From assembly GCA_009801085.1 (NCBI GenBank), contig VNWV01000001.1:4092001-4156000 (forward strand): DNA of 64,000 nucleotides, in the 5' to 3' direction. The DNA comes from Lasiodiplodia sp. COLG20 (lineage: Eukaryota; Ascomycota; Dothideomycetes; Botryosphaeriales; Botryosphaeriaceae). Both the position numbers and the translations under genes were made by a program. The notes beneath the pieces were generated by a model. The model saw only the letters and a list, made by a program, of their open reading frames with translations. It made no database searches and was not told the origin of the DNA. This document shows, in pieces, positions 43,401 through 54,997 of this stretch; position 1 is the stretch's first letter, and every line of letters begins with the position of its first letter.

Positions 43401-44841
43401 ATCCGGATGCTCCATGGTCGATGTTTCTCTGCCGCATCGTTTCTTTGGAATCACGAGCTGTCTTGGCTTCATCGAGCGGATATTCTGCCTCATGCATGCT
43501 GATTTCGTGGCAGAGAGCAGCGTACTCGTCGGAACTCTTCCAGTATCGTTGAAACTCGTCTGCTGTCCTTGGCACGCGACTTTCGAACCCAGGCTGGGGG
43601 GTGCGCTCCTCTGGGCTCGTCACGGCAGTAAGAAAGTCCGAGGCCGTCTGGCGTGGAGGGCACATCCAGCCCATCCTCTCGAAGTAGTCCTTGGCTTTCG
43701 CAGCTGGTCCAAAGTAGATTTGCCGTCCTTCGTAGAGCACTGTAACCTTGTCGAAAGTATCGTAGATGGCGTTCGACGACTGCTCGAGCGTGAGCACCTG
43801 GCACGAGCCGAGGATTTCCGCCGCCAACCTGAAGGTGCGGATGACGTCGAGTGCCGTGGTCGAATCCAAGCCCCGCGAGCAGTTGTCCCAGCATACGATG
43901 GACGCGAGGGAGAGCGCCATCTCGGCGATGCTGACGCGCTTGCGTTGTCCCCCGGATACACCGCGGACGAAGTCGCTGCCGACTATGGTGTCGGCTACAC
44001 CGGAGAGCCCGAATGTCGCCATGGCAATCTGTGACATGGTCTGCGCCCACTCGGTGCGCGAGAAGTCCTCTGTTCCGGGACTGGGGGTCCTCATTGCGGC
44101 TGCAAATTCTAGGGTTTGCTTCACGGTGAGATGCGGGATGTGCAGGTCACTTTCGGGATTATAGACGACCTGGGGTAACATTAGCCAGTTTATCTCTGTC
44201 TTCAGTTCAGAAAACCATACCTCGCCCTTGAATTCCTTAAGCATGTGGAACTGCGGAATACCGTTGTAGTGAATGATCGCCGAGTCCTCAATCGTCATGT
44301 TCTCCAGGTCCCCGGATATTGTCCGCAGCAGCGTCGAGCATCCGCTCCCGGGCCGTCCGAGCACCAACAGCATCTCCCCACTCTTCACCAACACATCCAC
44401 GTTTCGAATGACGCTTCTCTCTGGTGCGGTACTTCGGCGGAATGCACTTCTGATTGCCATTGGAATTATGGACGCAACGGTGGCATTGCGGACATCTTCC
44501 GAAGTGCGGCGAGTGCTGACCGTGACGTCCTTCAGCACAATTCCAGACCGCTGAAAGCCTCCTCCAACTCCTTTGACTTTTCGTAACATCATCCTAGCCC
44601 AGTATGCGCTGTTGAACGAGGTGCTGTCCGGATCGAGCTCTGGATCGGCCGCAGGTGATATGCCATCCTTGAGACCGGAATCCATCTGCAACCGCTGAGA
44701 AATGCGAGAAGCGATTTGGTGCAGACTTTCGCTCTCCAGTTCTGATACGTCTGCCTGGAATTCGTCCTCCGCTGATGCGGCTCGATCGTGAGGCGGAGTG
44801 TCATCCTTGTCGGTGAGAGCTTCGGATATATCAAGAGACAT
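40429..44841 (-). CDS. PDR-type ABC transporter (ABCG, full-length)
   Basis: Plasma-membrane multidrug efflux pump of the pleiotropic drug resistance group, about 1453 residues. One intron, 44170-44220 (51 bp, no stop, multiple of three), sits between FKGE and VVYNPESDLHIPHLTV; read through, it would add 17 residues. Order is NBD-TMD-NBD-TMD, reverse of most ABC proteins. NBD1 has the degenerate Walker A GRPGSGCSTLL (Cys for Lys, standard in PDR), signature VSGGQRKRVSIAE and CWDNCSRGLDSTTALD; NBD2 has GVSGAGKTTLLDIL, LTVTQRKLLTIGVEL and LFLDEPTSGLDSQSA. TMDs end in the PDR loops around TCGTYLSQYLAVAPGYL. Start 44841. A TATA-like element lies near 44905. Likely role is efflux of a toxin or drug. 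Confidence 0.95.
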   Translation of the reverse strand: MSLDISEALTDKDDTPPHDRAASAEDEFQADVSELESESLHQIASRISQRLQMDSGLKDGISPAADPELDPDSTSFNSAYWARMMLRKVKGVGGGFQRSGIVLKDVTVSTRRTSEDVRNATVASIIPMAIRSAFRRSTAPERSVIRNVDVLVKSGEMLLVLGRPGSGCSTLLRTISGDLENMTIEDSAIIHYNGIPQFHMLKEFKGEVWFSELKTEINWLMLPQVVYNPESDLHIPHLTVKQTLEFAAAMRTPSPGTEDFSRTEWAQTMSQIAMATFGLSGVADTIVGSDFVRGVSGGQRKRVSIAEMALSLASIVCWDNCSRGLDSTTALDVIRTFRLAAEILGSCQVLTLEQSSNAIYDTFDKVTVLYEGRQIYFGPAAKAKDYFERMGWMCPPRQTASDFLTAVTSPEERTPQPGFESRVPRTADEFQRYWKSSDEYAALCHEISMHEAEYPLDEAKTARDSKETMRQRNIDHGASGSASTPSITLQIKWCLIRAWQRAINDKASTLTAVIGQVVLALVFGSMFYQTPDASAGFFSKGAVLFFAVLLNALISITEVNKVYALRPIISRQARIAFYRPSAEAFAGFILDLPIKLLAALCFNTILYFLVGLHGTPAAYFTFFLFNYLAAITMACIFRAIAASTRSAPQALAACSVLMLAIVIYSGFVLPRASMHPWFEWIGRIDPVAYAFEALMANEFHGREFVCSEFVPAYPELSAGAFVCGVAGAVAGRRTVAGDAYIESKFEYYYGHVWRNLGILLAFLGAFLVLYLAATEWSAAGSKLQTASGTSRNRNHSSEKATQDENDSEVEKGTEPSPTTDDLSPTEEEEQITLNHGRTFTWQNICYDIPIRNGQSRRILDDVSGWVQPGTLTALMGVSGAGKTTLLDILAQRRSIGVVAGDLFVDGRPLSASFPRQVGYAQQQDVHLETATVREALRFSAVLRQPAWVSTEEKHAYVERVIKMLRMQDFADRRVGAPGQSLTVTQRKLLTIGVELAAKPEVLLFLDEPTSGLDSQSAFSIVSLMRRLADHGQTVLSTIHQPNATLFGQFDRLLFLGEGGKTVYFGDIGPQCSTLLKYFEKNGAGKCGIDENPAEYIFDVVSGCNGKGKLNWADIWRSSTESTAMMGLLSRLADGEQEDGECTLVAKLKDSEYAASLPNQLRTVWHRTWLHYWRSPGYVWSKIALVIGSSLFNAYSFFDPGNSPQGTQNAMFSVFMLTAVFAAMVQQIIPRFSTQRELFEVREQPSRTYAWPVFIIVHIVIEIPFQVLIGILAFACFNYNLFGILSSESQALVLLYAVQFFVFASTFAHMVISAISSPDTAGILSVFIFILTLVFDGVMQPKDALPGFWIFMYRVSPLTYWISGILTSGLHGRTMECSDSGVYRLSPPLNSNMTCGTYLSQYLAVAPGYLRNPDATEDCQYCPVTTSDQYLGASDMYWADRWRNFGLGWSYIAFNICVAVLFFRLRKMRKT

Positions 44842-45571
44842 TGTTGTGAGGTACGCCGCGCAGTTGTGGCTACAGGGCTAACGAGCTACTCAAAGTCTCT
44901 TTATACCACACTCTGAGGGGCTATGCACCTGTCAGAAGATCAGGCATCGAATTTTTGCCTGCTGTTATCTTGTCGATCCGGTTGCCGGAATGGTTCCGAG
45001 ATGCCCAACCCGCCGCCCGGGATCATTCCGACAGTCGCACTTGGGCAAGTGATCATCTCCGGAACAGCCCCGACTAAGTGAAAATCAATATTTTACGATT
45101 GAATTGCGCAGATGATGAATAAAAGATGCAAGTGCGTCATCCCATGTATGAAATCAACCAATAGTTCGCTGGTGGACAGTTTGGGCGTCTCGCTTCACTA
45201 AGATCACCTGTTAAACAACGCCACATGCGGATACCCCCTGTAGGAAATTCTGACTCGTGCCACCACCTGTGGTTTTCGGGCTCATTATGGGCGCGTGTCC
45301 TATATAAGCTCCAGCTACTGTCTTAGTAAGACCCGCAGGGTTGTAAAGGCCTTGTGTCCTGAGGTTCGTAACGGCCACTACAATCTAATCACCACAACTG
45401 CAGCTAACTACCTTACACTCTTGGCCTGAGAACTAAACCTTTTCGAGCCTGCCTAGAGTGGGGGCACAACCTTGAAATTCTTTTAGCGTGCGCTGATTGT
45501 CGGCCTTTACCCCTCTATTAAAACAACACATTGCCTTCTCACTCGTATCAAGCCAGGCGAGTTCATTCAAA
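44842..45571. other. Divergent promoter region (PDR transporter / HET protein)
   Basis: 730 bp. Contains TATAAA-like boxes near 44905 (minus) and 45300 (plus). No specific operator recognised. Confidence 0.45.
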
Positions 45572-47745
45572 ATGATCTGTCAAATCTGTCGCGATGCATT
45601 CGACGGCATTTGGGACTCGCAGAAGACGCCACGAACCGAAGAAATAGACAGCTCCGACATCGACCCGGCGGATGCCATGGCTTTTATGTTCGATGCGGAG
45701 CCCGGTGTTTCCCCCGAGTCCTTTGCATCCAGACTCCAGAATTATCGCAAACCTCAAGCAAAGCTTGGCGATCGTAACGATTCTGATGATCAAGGCAGAC
45801 CAGAGATCTTCAAGTACCTTTTTGGTCACCACAAGAACGTCAAATCCCTACAGAAGTCTGCAGAAGAAGAATGTGCGATATGCGCCGTGATGTTCGCTCT
45901 TCTGGCGTCTGAGGGAGCTGCGACACCAAGGAAGAAAGAATTCTTCTCGTATTTCGTCGTTAGGCAAGATAAAATCTTGGTTTTACTTGACAACGGAAGG
46001 TTGGGCATGCGGGAATTCAAGTTTTGCAGCCTTAAAGGTAACCTGAGCGTCATGGCATCAGCTCATCTTTATTAAGTAGCTAACACAGCGTGGGCAAAGA
46101 TGACGCATGGCTACATCCTCCGCTCGAAGCATCCACAGACTCGTTAACGACTTGGACCATGGTGAAGACCTGGCTCGCCAATTGTCTCAACAGCCATGTG
46201 TTTTGTCAGCAGCCCCAAAAATTTGTGCCATCGAGGCTGCTGAAGCTGGACCCGCTCAGAAAAAGCTTCTCCCTTGTTTTCAAGGAGAACTTGAGTCCGA
46301 CAGTTCAGTACATTGCGCTCAGCTACTGCTGGGGAGTAGATGATGAAGAGAAGCTCAAGCTGTCCCAGGCAAATTTCGAAATGCTCAAATTCGGCGTTTC
46401 CCTAAGCTCATTGCCCAAGACTCTACAAGACGCATTCAGGATTACACAAGAGCTCGGAGTCCAGCTCCTATGGGTGGACCGCCTGTGCATCATTCAAGAT
46501 TCACCCGAAGACTGGTTTCGCGAGTCGAACCAAATGCAAGATGTATATTCGAGCGCATTCGTCACAGTATGCGCTCATGGAGCGTCTAGTGACTCAGATG
46601 GCTGTTTTTTCACCCGAAACCCCTCCGATATAGCTCCAACTAAGGTATCTTTGGCAATCCGAAGTGAGTCAGAGAAGCTTCCCTATCTACTATTCGAAAA
46701 TGCCGTCACTTGGGGGAAGCATTTCGATTCTCCTGCCACGAAGCGTGCATGGATACTGCAAGAGCAGCTCCTCTCTCAGAGGATCCTTTACTTTGGTCGA
46801 CAACAAGTTTTCTGGGAATGCAGATCCACATCCTGCTGTGAGACGTATCCCTCCGGCGTGCCAAGTTTCAAATCAGCCTCCGCTTCCGTAGACCAAAAGA
46901 GACTACTGTGGAAGACTCCACTGAATGTGGCGTTGAAAGCTCCCAACATGCCCCCACTGCACTTCGAGTTAGATGAAGTCGACTACTGCATGCTTGAGTG
47001 GGACCAAACAGTGCACGAATACTCTGGACGCTGTTTGACCCGTGGTCATGATAAGCTAGTTGCTATATCCGGACTAGCCAATCAAATGGGAGAGAAGCTG
47101 CGGAGTCTCGGAGCAGACGACAAATATCATGCAGGAATTTGGGCTATCTCGCTTCCTCGAAGCCTGTTATGGATGATGACCAACCCGAGGCGGCGAGAGT
47201 TGGCAGAAGAGCGTGCACCATCCTGGTCTTGGGCTGCATCGGAAGGCAACTTGGATCAGAACGGCCAAAATATGCATTCAAATGCCGAAACATTAGTTTC
47301 GGATGTCCAAGCCAGCACATCGACAAGCAATTCCGGCACCTTCGTTGAGGGCCGCTTAAGCTTAAAGGGTCTTATTGCCGTACCAATGCTAGATGACAGG
47401 GTTGCTCAACATATCAACAACGCACACACTATCCCACTACGTCAGCTTCGAAACTCCGGCACGGCCGAATGTATCCCGGTGGAAGAAGGTTTCATTGTCT
47501 TTGACGACGTACAACCTATGAGCTCAGAGGTTGAACTGTTCTGTCTTCCAATTGTCTATGATGTAGCAAGATTGCGGTACTTGCGCCTACCTTTCATTGC
47601 CAGATGGGCCATCCAGGGACTTGTTTTACAAGGAGACCACGGTAGCTTTCGTCGCGTGGGATATTTTGCATGGGTACCACAGTTGGGAAATGATCACAGA
47701 AAGTTTCTCACAAGATTATCAGAGGTACCCATCGTAATACGATAA
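45572..47745 (+). CDS. HET-domain protein
   Basis: Heterokaryon-incompatibility-type protein, about 704 residues, expected to act in non-self recognition and cell death. One intron 46038-46099 joins SLK to DDAWLHPPLEASTDSL (the acceptor is a weak AAAG and may be read differently). Start at 45572 (MICQICRDAFDGIWDSQKTP), which opens with a Cys-pair that may bind zinc. The HET core lies at about residues 240-400: YIALSYCWGVDDEEKLKLSQ, LGVQLLWVDRLCIIQDSPED, QMQDVYSSAFVTVCAHGASS, KRAWILQEQLLSQRILYFG, then EYSGRCLTRGHDKLVAISGL and APSWSWAASEGNLD. The C-terminal part has no named domain. No partner such as an NLR is in the window. Confidence 0.88.
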
Positions 47746-47959
47746 ACATACTTCTCACGCCATAGATGACTCAGAATGCAGATGAATCTTTTCATTTGTG
47801 CAATCAGGCGTGGTGGCCACTTGTCTCCGCCACACCCTGATCCAAAGTGTATTAAATCTCGCATTACATCGTAAATCAACAAAAACGCCTCGCCGCAAAA
47901 AAAAGAATTTAGAATTTATCCACTCATAACGCCTTAAACCTTTATTTTTCCTCTCCTCT

Positions 47960-50752
47960 TCACGTCTCCCACCAATGCTCCTTCTTAATCCTGCCCGCGG
48001 CCCCTGTCCCCGCGGCGCCCCTGTCCGTGCTCCGCGCCGGCTGATCGTAGCCCCACCGCATCCGCGTCTCCCACACCCACCACTCGCCCAGCTTCTGCGC
48101 CAAGTCGACCCACTCGGCGGCCTGTCCATCGTGCTTCTTGCGCACCGCGTCGACCACGCCGCGCGCGCTCCATGCAATCAGCTCTTCAGTTTCGTGTGGA
48201 GAGGTCGATCGGTCGGTGAAACGCAAAGGCAGGGTCGAGCACAGCGGCAGCATGAGGCGGTACGACGAGTTTTGCTGGGAGATGGCGAGGAGCGAGCCGC
48301 CGGGGTTGATGACGGAGAAGTGGAAGGGCTGGGGGCCGGTGACGTTGGTGAAGGGCGTTGGGGCGTTCTCCTCCGGTCCGGCGCGAGGGATGGTCGGGAC
48401 GCTCCACTTCTGCTCGCGCGCCATCGACTGCCCCTGGTACCGCGGCAGGAGGTTCTCCGCAACTTCCTCCTCCTCCTTGCTCAAGGATTGCGTTTGCAGC
48501 AGGATGTCCAGGACCGTCGGCAGGATGCTGGTCGGCGACGTCTGGGCGTCGACCTGCACGCGGGGCAGGGCCGGGTTGACGAAGACGAGCGGGATGGCGA
48601 AGTTGGCGATGTGGCCGTTCTCGAAGGTCGACTTGGAGCCGTCGGGCGTCGTGAAGGCGAGGCCGTGGTCGCCGACGACGACGACGAGCGTCTCGCGCAG
48701 CACGCCGACGTCGTGCAGCATGCTCATCAGCGTATCCAGGTACGCGTCCTGGTATTTGATCGTGTTGAGGTACCGGTCGAACTCCTCGTTCTCCAGCCCC
48801 GCGAAGCGGCGCTTGGCGACGTATTCCTCCACGCCGTCCCACGCCGCGGGCACGGCGTAGGGATGGTGCGTGGTGCTGGTAATGTGGCTGGCCCACAGGC
48901 GCCGGCCGGAGTTCGTTGCGTTGACGAACATGTCGCGGAGGTAGGGGAGGGACTCGGTTTCCGGGTAGCCGAAGTAGTTGCAGCGCGGCTCCTTGGGCGG
49001 GAAGTGCGCGGCGCTGGGGTCCTCGATCGTCGTGTCGAGGATGACGTTGGCGGGGGAGAAGCCCATCTGGTCGTCCAGCGTGTACTGCGAGTCCCACTGG
49101 TCCGTGATGCTCTGCACGAGCGCGGCGTCCCACGGGTGGCTTGCGCTGGAGCCGGATTGCTGCTGGGCTTTGTTGAAGAGGCCGGTGACGTGCGGGAAGC
49201 ACGGCTGGTACATCCTGCCTCGGACTTCTTCGGTGAAGTCGACGGGCAGCGGGTCGATGCCGCAGTGGCTGGTCACCAGGCTTTTGAGCGTGAAGGCGCT
49301 GCCGGTCACTGCGCGCTGGACGTTGATGCCGCCGTGGCCGGATTTGAACTCGGATGCCCATGGTCGGTTCAGCGTCTCGTCCTGGCCGAACCCGGTGGAC
49401 TCGCCTGTCAGGAAGGCGGCTGTTCTTGTGAGGTTCTTGAGCTTCTTGTCCAACTCTTCTGCGGCGTCGACTTTGGCGGCGCCGTATGACGAGAGAATGC
49501 TGTTGTAAACAGCGCTGTCCTTTTTGAAAGGAAACATATCCTTGCGAGTACTTTCTAGAGTAACAAAGAGAACATGCTTGATTTTTGCGGCCTCCATCAG
49601 AGCATCCAGTGGGCTCTGGTCCAAGTTCGACAGCTTCAGCGGATCGCAGGAAGGGTCATAGCCCCCATGGTGTTTGTGCCTGGGCGGGCCATCTCCTCTC
49701 GGTGTTTGGGGTGCGTGTTCAGCCTCTTCCCATGCAATGGGGTGAATCGGTGAAGGTGGTTCATCAGGCCTCTCGTGATGATGGTGGTGGCGGCGGCATT
49801 CTTCGGTGATCGGCTTCCACTCGGCCGGCGGCGCATGTCCAGAGACTTTGGCATATTCTTCGAAGGGGAACTCGACACGGCGCGTGGGATACGGCAGGCA
49901 GAAGTCGGCATTGATGGGACTGAAAAAGAGGGATTCGAAAAGCGTAATCGGAAGGGATCCGCTCATGTGAGCATAAGGCGGGTTCCTCGGGCGGACGATT
50001 TGTAGGATGAGCACGGTGATAACCACAGTCAAGACTGTGACGCAAGTTGCGGCCGATTTCCGGAGAGATGGAATTTCTTCGCGGGAAGGGATGCTGGAGC
50101 TGTTCTTTAGCATGACTTGGTAGAACGAGCAGTGTATGGTCCGACTTACCTCTTGTCAGAGTTCTCGTCCAGCGGTTGGTATTCATTAAGCTGAGGTCGT
50201 CCTCTAATACAACGATACATCTGCCGGAATGAAAGGCTGGTCGTCTTGCAAATATAGGTCGTGACGGCATCGAATCGAGGCGCAATAAGCCACGAGACGA
50301 GGGTGAAGGCGAGAATACATATAAAGAATTTCGGGAGCTCAGATAGAAGCATGCGGAGGCCACCAGGGTCCTTGGCAAGATTTCCAGCGGCCATCCATTG
50401 TACTTCACCGCCCGTGGTCATGTAGAAGGAGATTTGAGAAGCCGAGGCAGTAACGGTAAATAGGCTAAATTAAGGTCAGCCGCAGATTTTCAAGGCGTCG
50501 ATCAGGTACCTACGCGTAGAGCCCTCCAAAGATCTTGCATATTTTCCCTCTGTCCTGGCGGTATATGAACTTGGTGAAGAGGATCAAAATGACGTCAGGG
50601 AGAAGGAATGTAGGCGTGTAAAGAACGATTAGCAGGATGGGCAGTGAAGTCCGGTGGCTGTAGAGATGGAGAAGTTTAGCAGCAAACGAAGAAACAAAGC
50701 AAAGCGCGAACTGGCTTTTGGCCTTCAGCTGCCAGAACGAGGGAATCTTCAT
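47960..50752 (-). CDS. Membrane sulfatase/phosphoethanolamine-transferase-like protein
   Basis: About 900 residues. Three exons: 50514-50752, 50150-50464 and 47960-50099 (introns 50465-50513, 50100-50149). N-terminus: four to five transmembrane helices (ALCFVSSFAAKLLHLY, LPILLIVLYTPTFLLPDVIL, then LFTVTASASQISFY, FFICILAFTLVSWLIA and CVTVLTVVITVLILQIV). After a His-rich linker (ECRRHHHHHERPDE) the catalytic sulfatase-type domain begins: VLFVTLESTRKDMFPF (metal ligand and Thr nucleophile candidate), later TSTTHHPYAVP and VVVVGDHGLAFTTPDGSKST (Asp-His metal pair). This is the LTA-synthase/alkaline-phosphatase-fold type with a lumenal or extracellular enzyme. Start at 50752; 50782 is an alternative. 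Substrate unknown; wall polymer or GPI-type transfer is possible. Confidence 0.85.
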
Positions 50753-51910
50753 GGCTGCAGAGTTCGAAGGGGGCGCGCACAAGCGGGCGGGTCGCGTGCC
50801 TGGGTGCCAGCAGCTATATGTGGTCAGCTACCAGCCTCGCGCCACCGCGCTCCCAGCGCACTAAGGCTGTGCACCGTGCATCAAGTGCAACACGGGGAAG
50901 CACAGCTGTGGATTCTGTGAGGCAGGATTCGAGGAATTTCACCGGCCGAGCTGAGCCACCTAACCGACCTGTGACGGTGGGATTCTCTACAAGCTCAGAC
51001 CAACGCATCCTTATTTTCCGAGGCAAAATGGAAAGTGCTGACTCGTAAAAGGGATATTTTATTCAAGCCTTCCTATTTGATCACAAGACCCCTTTCCCCA
51101 TTCGCCTGTACGTGTGCCAAGCCCATTAGCACAGCATTCCATTACCAATGGCGTCAGGCACGTCAAATCACGACTATGGCGCCTGAAAAGAGCCTCGCGG
51201 GAGATTTGCGAGTGTGTAACCGAGGATGGTGCACGAGTGCTGCAAGGGCGTTTTCAGCTGGAAACCTTGTGAAACGTTTGATTTCGTGTCAGTTGCCTGC
51301 CTGTTTGTGGGATACGGCACGCTACACGGAGGTCGGCAAGGCCGTCCACTCGAAGCGCAAGCGTACCGTGCCGTTGAGCCGAACCACCGGTTGAAGCTGG
51401 CCGGCCCACCTGCGAGTGGGAACAGGTCCCGTTCCAAAAAAAGGCGCAAGGCAAGGAAAGTCAAAACAAAGAGCTGCAGCTCGGCCAAGGCAACGTCGAA
51501 GCATTTCGAAAAGCTTCACAGCCTTGGGGGCGAGTCAGGAAAATAGGGGTACCACGGGGAGGGCTCGTGGTGCGCGCAAAAAGCTTAGCAAAGCTTGAAT
51601 ACGAGCCAAGTGGCCGGTGCATAGCCCAGACTGCGGTTGGTGGCTGTTGCCTGGGCCCATCAGGGCCCATCAGGCCTCATCCTGCCGTCCGATCATGACA
51701 CACGCTTATGCGCGACAGGCTATTTTAATGATTTTGGCCCACGAAGTCTGCCTTGCCGGCCCCGGCGATCCCCGCGCTGACATTGCGCGGATTCCGCGGG
51801 CGGCCAATCGTGAAACGGCTTTCACGTGGTAGGATTTTGGCAGGAATGCGGGGTTGCCTTGATATTTTGCACAGCCGCCGAGGCTCTGCTAAACGCCCAT
51901 CGAACGCCCA
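50753..51910. other. Divergent intergenic region
   Basis: 1.16 kb between the membrane sulfatase-like gene and the C6 regulator. Short open frames lack homology features. No RNA gene recognised. Confidence 0.45.
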
Positions 51911-54018
51911 ATGGAAAATTCGAAGAAACGGCCAAGACCTACTCTGTCCTGCCGCCAATGCCGCCAAAAGAAGCTGCGGTGTGACCGGACCCACCCGTGC
52001 CAGCAATGTGTCAAAGGGCAACGTGAAACGCTCTGCGTCTTTGACAAAGAGTTTGCTTCCCCACAGGCAGCAGAGCCCCAAAGGAATGGGGGCCAAGTTT
52101 CGAGGAATGTCCGCATCAGGCTAGGGCCGGATACCACCAGCTCCGCTTTACAAGAAAAGGACAGCATCATCAAAGACCTCCAAGCCCAAGTTACATCACT
52201 CGAAGCGATCATTTCTGCTAGTGGGGCGTCTCCCGACAAATCTCACAAGAGCGCTCAGCCACCCGTTGGAATCCTTTCGCTTAAGGGGAACAGATGCCGC
52301 TACTACGGAAACGGATACCAAAGCGGCTTGTTTGATCGAGTGCAGGGCACGGCTACGTCGATCCTTCAGCCATCCGTGGACCCCGATCTGTGGTCTCTGG
52401 CAAAGCACGTCCAGGGGTTGATGAAGGCTCAGCCCAGCAACCAGACTTCATCATCAGAGAGCGAGAAGAATGAGATCCTTCAGCTACGAGAGAAATTACC
52501 AGCCAAGGATGTCTGCGATGCTCTGGTCCAAACCTATTTCGAGATGTATGAGGAAAGATTAGTCATTTTGCATAGACCAACTTTCATGCCGCTTTACTCT
52601 CATTTCATGGAGAACCGAGCGGATCTAGCTCAGAGCTGTAGCGGTGTAGAAGCACAATTTTACGCGGCAATGGGGCTGGCAGCGTACCACCTGCAATTCT
52701 CAGACAATCCACATCAGGAAGCAGCGAAGCAATGGCTTAGCCATCATCCTTCCATCGCCATTGATACGTGGCTTGATTCCCTTTCAAGAAAATCACGTGC
52801 CGAAATATCAGTCTTGCAGGCAAGAGCTCTGAGCATTCTTTCTCAACAGGCCAGCGGCCAGCCAGCTGAAGAGCATTGGCAGGCAACGAATGCACTCGTT
52901 CGAGCGGCCATGGTATTGGGACTCCACCGCAACCCGAGACAATTCAAGCCAATCCCTCCCCTCGAGGCTGACCTCCGACGGAGATTGTGGTGGAGCATAG
53001 TCGAGATGGATTTGTGGGCTTCATTGTCTTATGGGATGCCAACGGCCATTTGTTCAGAAGACACCGACTGCATGCCAGGTATCCGTGCCGATGATTTGGA
53101 CCTTGGAGTGTACCTCTCTGGCTCACCGACAGGAGGTTTCCATTTCACAGTCCAGGATTTTTTTGGAAGTTCATTGCGGAGTCGCCTTGACATTGTCAAC
53201 ATTCTCAGCCGCGCACGCGATGAGTCATCTCGAGTCAGATTAAGGAAACTGTGGGATGATGTGCAAGATGCTATGGGACACTTCCCAAAGCTGGTGGATT
53301 CTGATATTGCAGCAATGGACCCCAGGTCGAAGTCCGCGGCCGTCTCCCTAAAGTCGTTCCATAACGCCCTGCTCCTCTCTCTCCAGCGCTTCTTAACAAC
53401 AAATGATTTCTCCAGTGATGAGTGTACTCAGGGAGCTGCCGATATTCTGACTTCTCTAATACTTCTTGCACCCGAGGGCGAGGAAAGGAATACACTGAGG
53501 CCATATCTCAATAAATTCCTTGTTGAGTTCACCCACACCGTATACAAAGCCGTGGCGCTCATATGCATACGTCTTGATCATTCCACATCCAGCACTACTG
53601 ATTCGTCACTGGATACTGCCGACATGTTCCGGCTTCTTGAATCATTTCTTCAGGTATTTGTAGAGAGCGTTCCTCTTGAACGTGAAAGTCTAAAAAACAT
53701 TCTTGCCTTGAGCATATCGACCTCTTTGTCCAAAGCGAGAAGCGGCGGAGAAGAAGAGAAGGACGTCGTACGAAAAGGGTTGAAGGAGACGCTCACTTCC
53801 TTACGCGGCAGACTTTCCGACTCGACAGAGGTAAGTGTCATCTACTTGCTCCACCAACTATTTGCAGTTACTTATAATTTACTCAGAATAGTGAGCAGTG
53901 GGAGTCTTTAATGATGGACATGGACTTTGGTGGGCTTTTAATGTCGGATAATGCTTTTGATATCGATCTGGATCCATCACCGGACTGGCTGCTTCATATT
54001 GAAGAGGCTTGGCTTTAG
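51911..54018 (+). CDS. Zn(II)2Cys6 transcription factor with fungal-specific TF domain
   Basis: Nuclear regulator of 683 residues. Two exons; the last intron (53831-53886) replaces a false C-terminus with NSEQWESLMMDMDFGGLLMS and an acidic, aromatic tail ending HIEEAWL, a likely activation domain. Start at 51911 (MENSKKRPRPTLSCRQCRQK). The cluster reads CRQCRQKKLRCDRTHPCQQC then a late Cys in ETLCVF. A coiled-coil dimerisation helix follows (LQEKDSIIKDLQAQVTSLEA), then the middle homology region: ALVQTYFEMYEERLVILHRP, TNALVRAAMVLGLHRNP, LRRRLWWSIVEMDLWASLSY and GMPTAICSEDTDC. It leads the gene group up to 60.9 kb, so it is the likely local regulator of the nearby reductase, monooxygenase, P450 and pump. 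Confidence 0.93.
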
Positions 54019-54231
54019 AAGACTTTTTTGTGCCATTGGTATGATCGACTGGTTTGAAAATAATACGCCACGTCTGTCCTCCTCCGCTGTACATTTTCCA
54101 CTTAAGAGAAAGAGTTTTAATTATTCTATTAACATGACAACTCCAAAATCTATCCGTGATAAACGCAAACATCAAAGCAAACAAGCAGTACAATTTCCGA
54201 CATGCTCCCTCGTTCTCTCTTCTCAAAGACA

Positions 54232-54997
54232 TTAATTGGTGATGACAGGCGTCTGGCGATCCCATGTACCAGTCTCGCAGGCATCAAGAATGAAATGAGC
54301 AACACTCTTCCTCGAAATCTTTGGAATCCAACCAGCTCCTTCGCCGCTGTTTCCAAAGATCTGCACTGGCAGATTTTCACCCTCGGTCAGCATGGCTGGC
54401 CGCACAAGAACGAAGTTCGCTCCGCTCTGCTTCATTTCCTCATCGACAAAGTCGTGGTCCTCAAACTGGAATTTCATGTTCGTTTTGCGGAGGACCGCAC
54501 GGATGGCGCAAAAGACGTTTGGATCCGAGTCTGCCACGCCAAAGGCCGACATGGTGACAATCTTGGATACGCCATGCTGCTGCATCACGGCGGTGACATT
54601 GGCGTGTGAGTCTGCCATCATGCGGCGCGGCGCAATGGATACTGCGAAAGGACTGTCCGAGGCGCGTGCTGAGTTCAACGTGACTATTACGGCATCGGGA
54701 CGTGTAGGCACTAAGAACGAGGCCTCGATATCCTCCTTGGACAATGGGGTCCCTGTACATTCGTTAGCGGCGTTGTCAAACACCGTGTGAGAGTAGTTCA
54801 TTACCTTTGGCGACAGTAAGGCCTTTTCGTGGCTCGAGTGAGCCGGGATTACGGACGATGGCAGTAATGGTATGTCCTTCAAGATGTTAACTAGTTCTGC
54901 TCGCACCGAAATCGTGAGGGAGCTTACCTCTTCGCAGCGCATCGTCAATGACCAGCTGGCCAGAACGGCCGTTTCCACCGAGAATGTAAAAGTGCAT
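54232..54997 (-). CDS. NmrA-like NAD(P)-binding reductase or sensor
   Basis: Atypical short-chain dehydrogenase of 220 residues. Three exons: 54928-54997, 54805-54876, 54232-54752 (introns of 51 and 52 bp). Splicing gives MHFYILGGNGRSGQLVIDDA, the NAD(P)-binding GGNGRSG loop at the very start, then GHTITAIVRNPGSLEPRKGL, EDIEASFLVPTRPDAVIVTL, GVSKIVTMSAFGVADSDPNV, KQSGANFVLVRPAMLTEGEN and SRKSVAHFILDACE. No Tyr-x-x-x-Lys active site, which fits the NmrA/HSCARG type (redox sensor or isoflavone-reductase-like). Divergent from the FAD monooxygenase across 379 bp, suggesting joint control. An enzymatic role in the same pathway is the simplest guess. Confidence 0.87.

Noticed and set aside
47975..49489. 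504-codon open frame antisense to the membrane sulfatase-like gene
   Set aside because: Shadow frame without domains; third-position GC bias of the true gene explains it.
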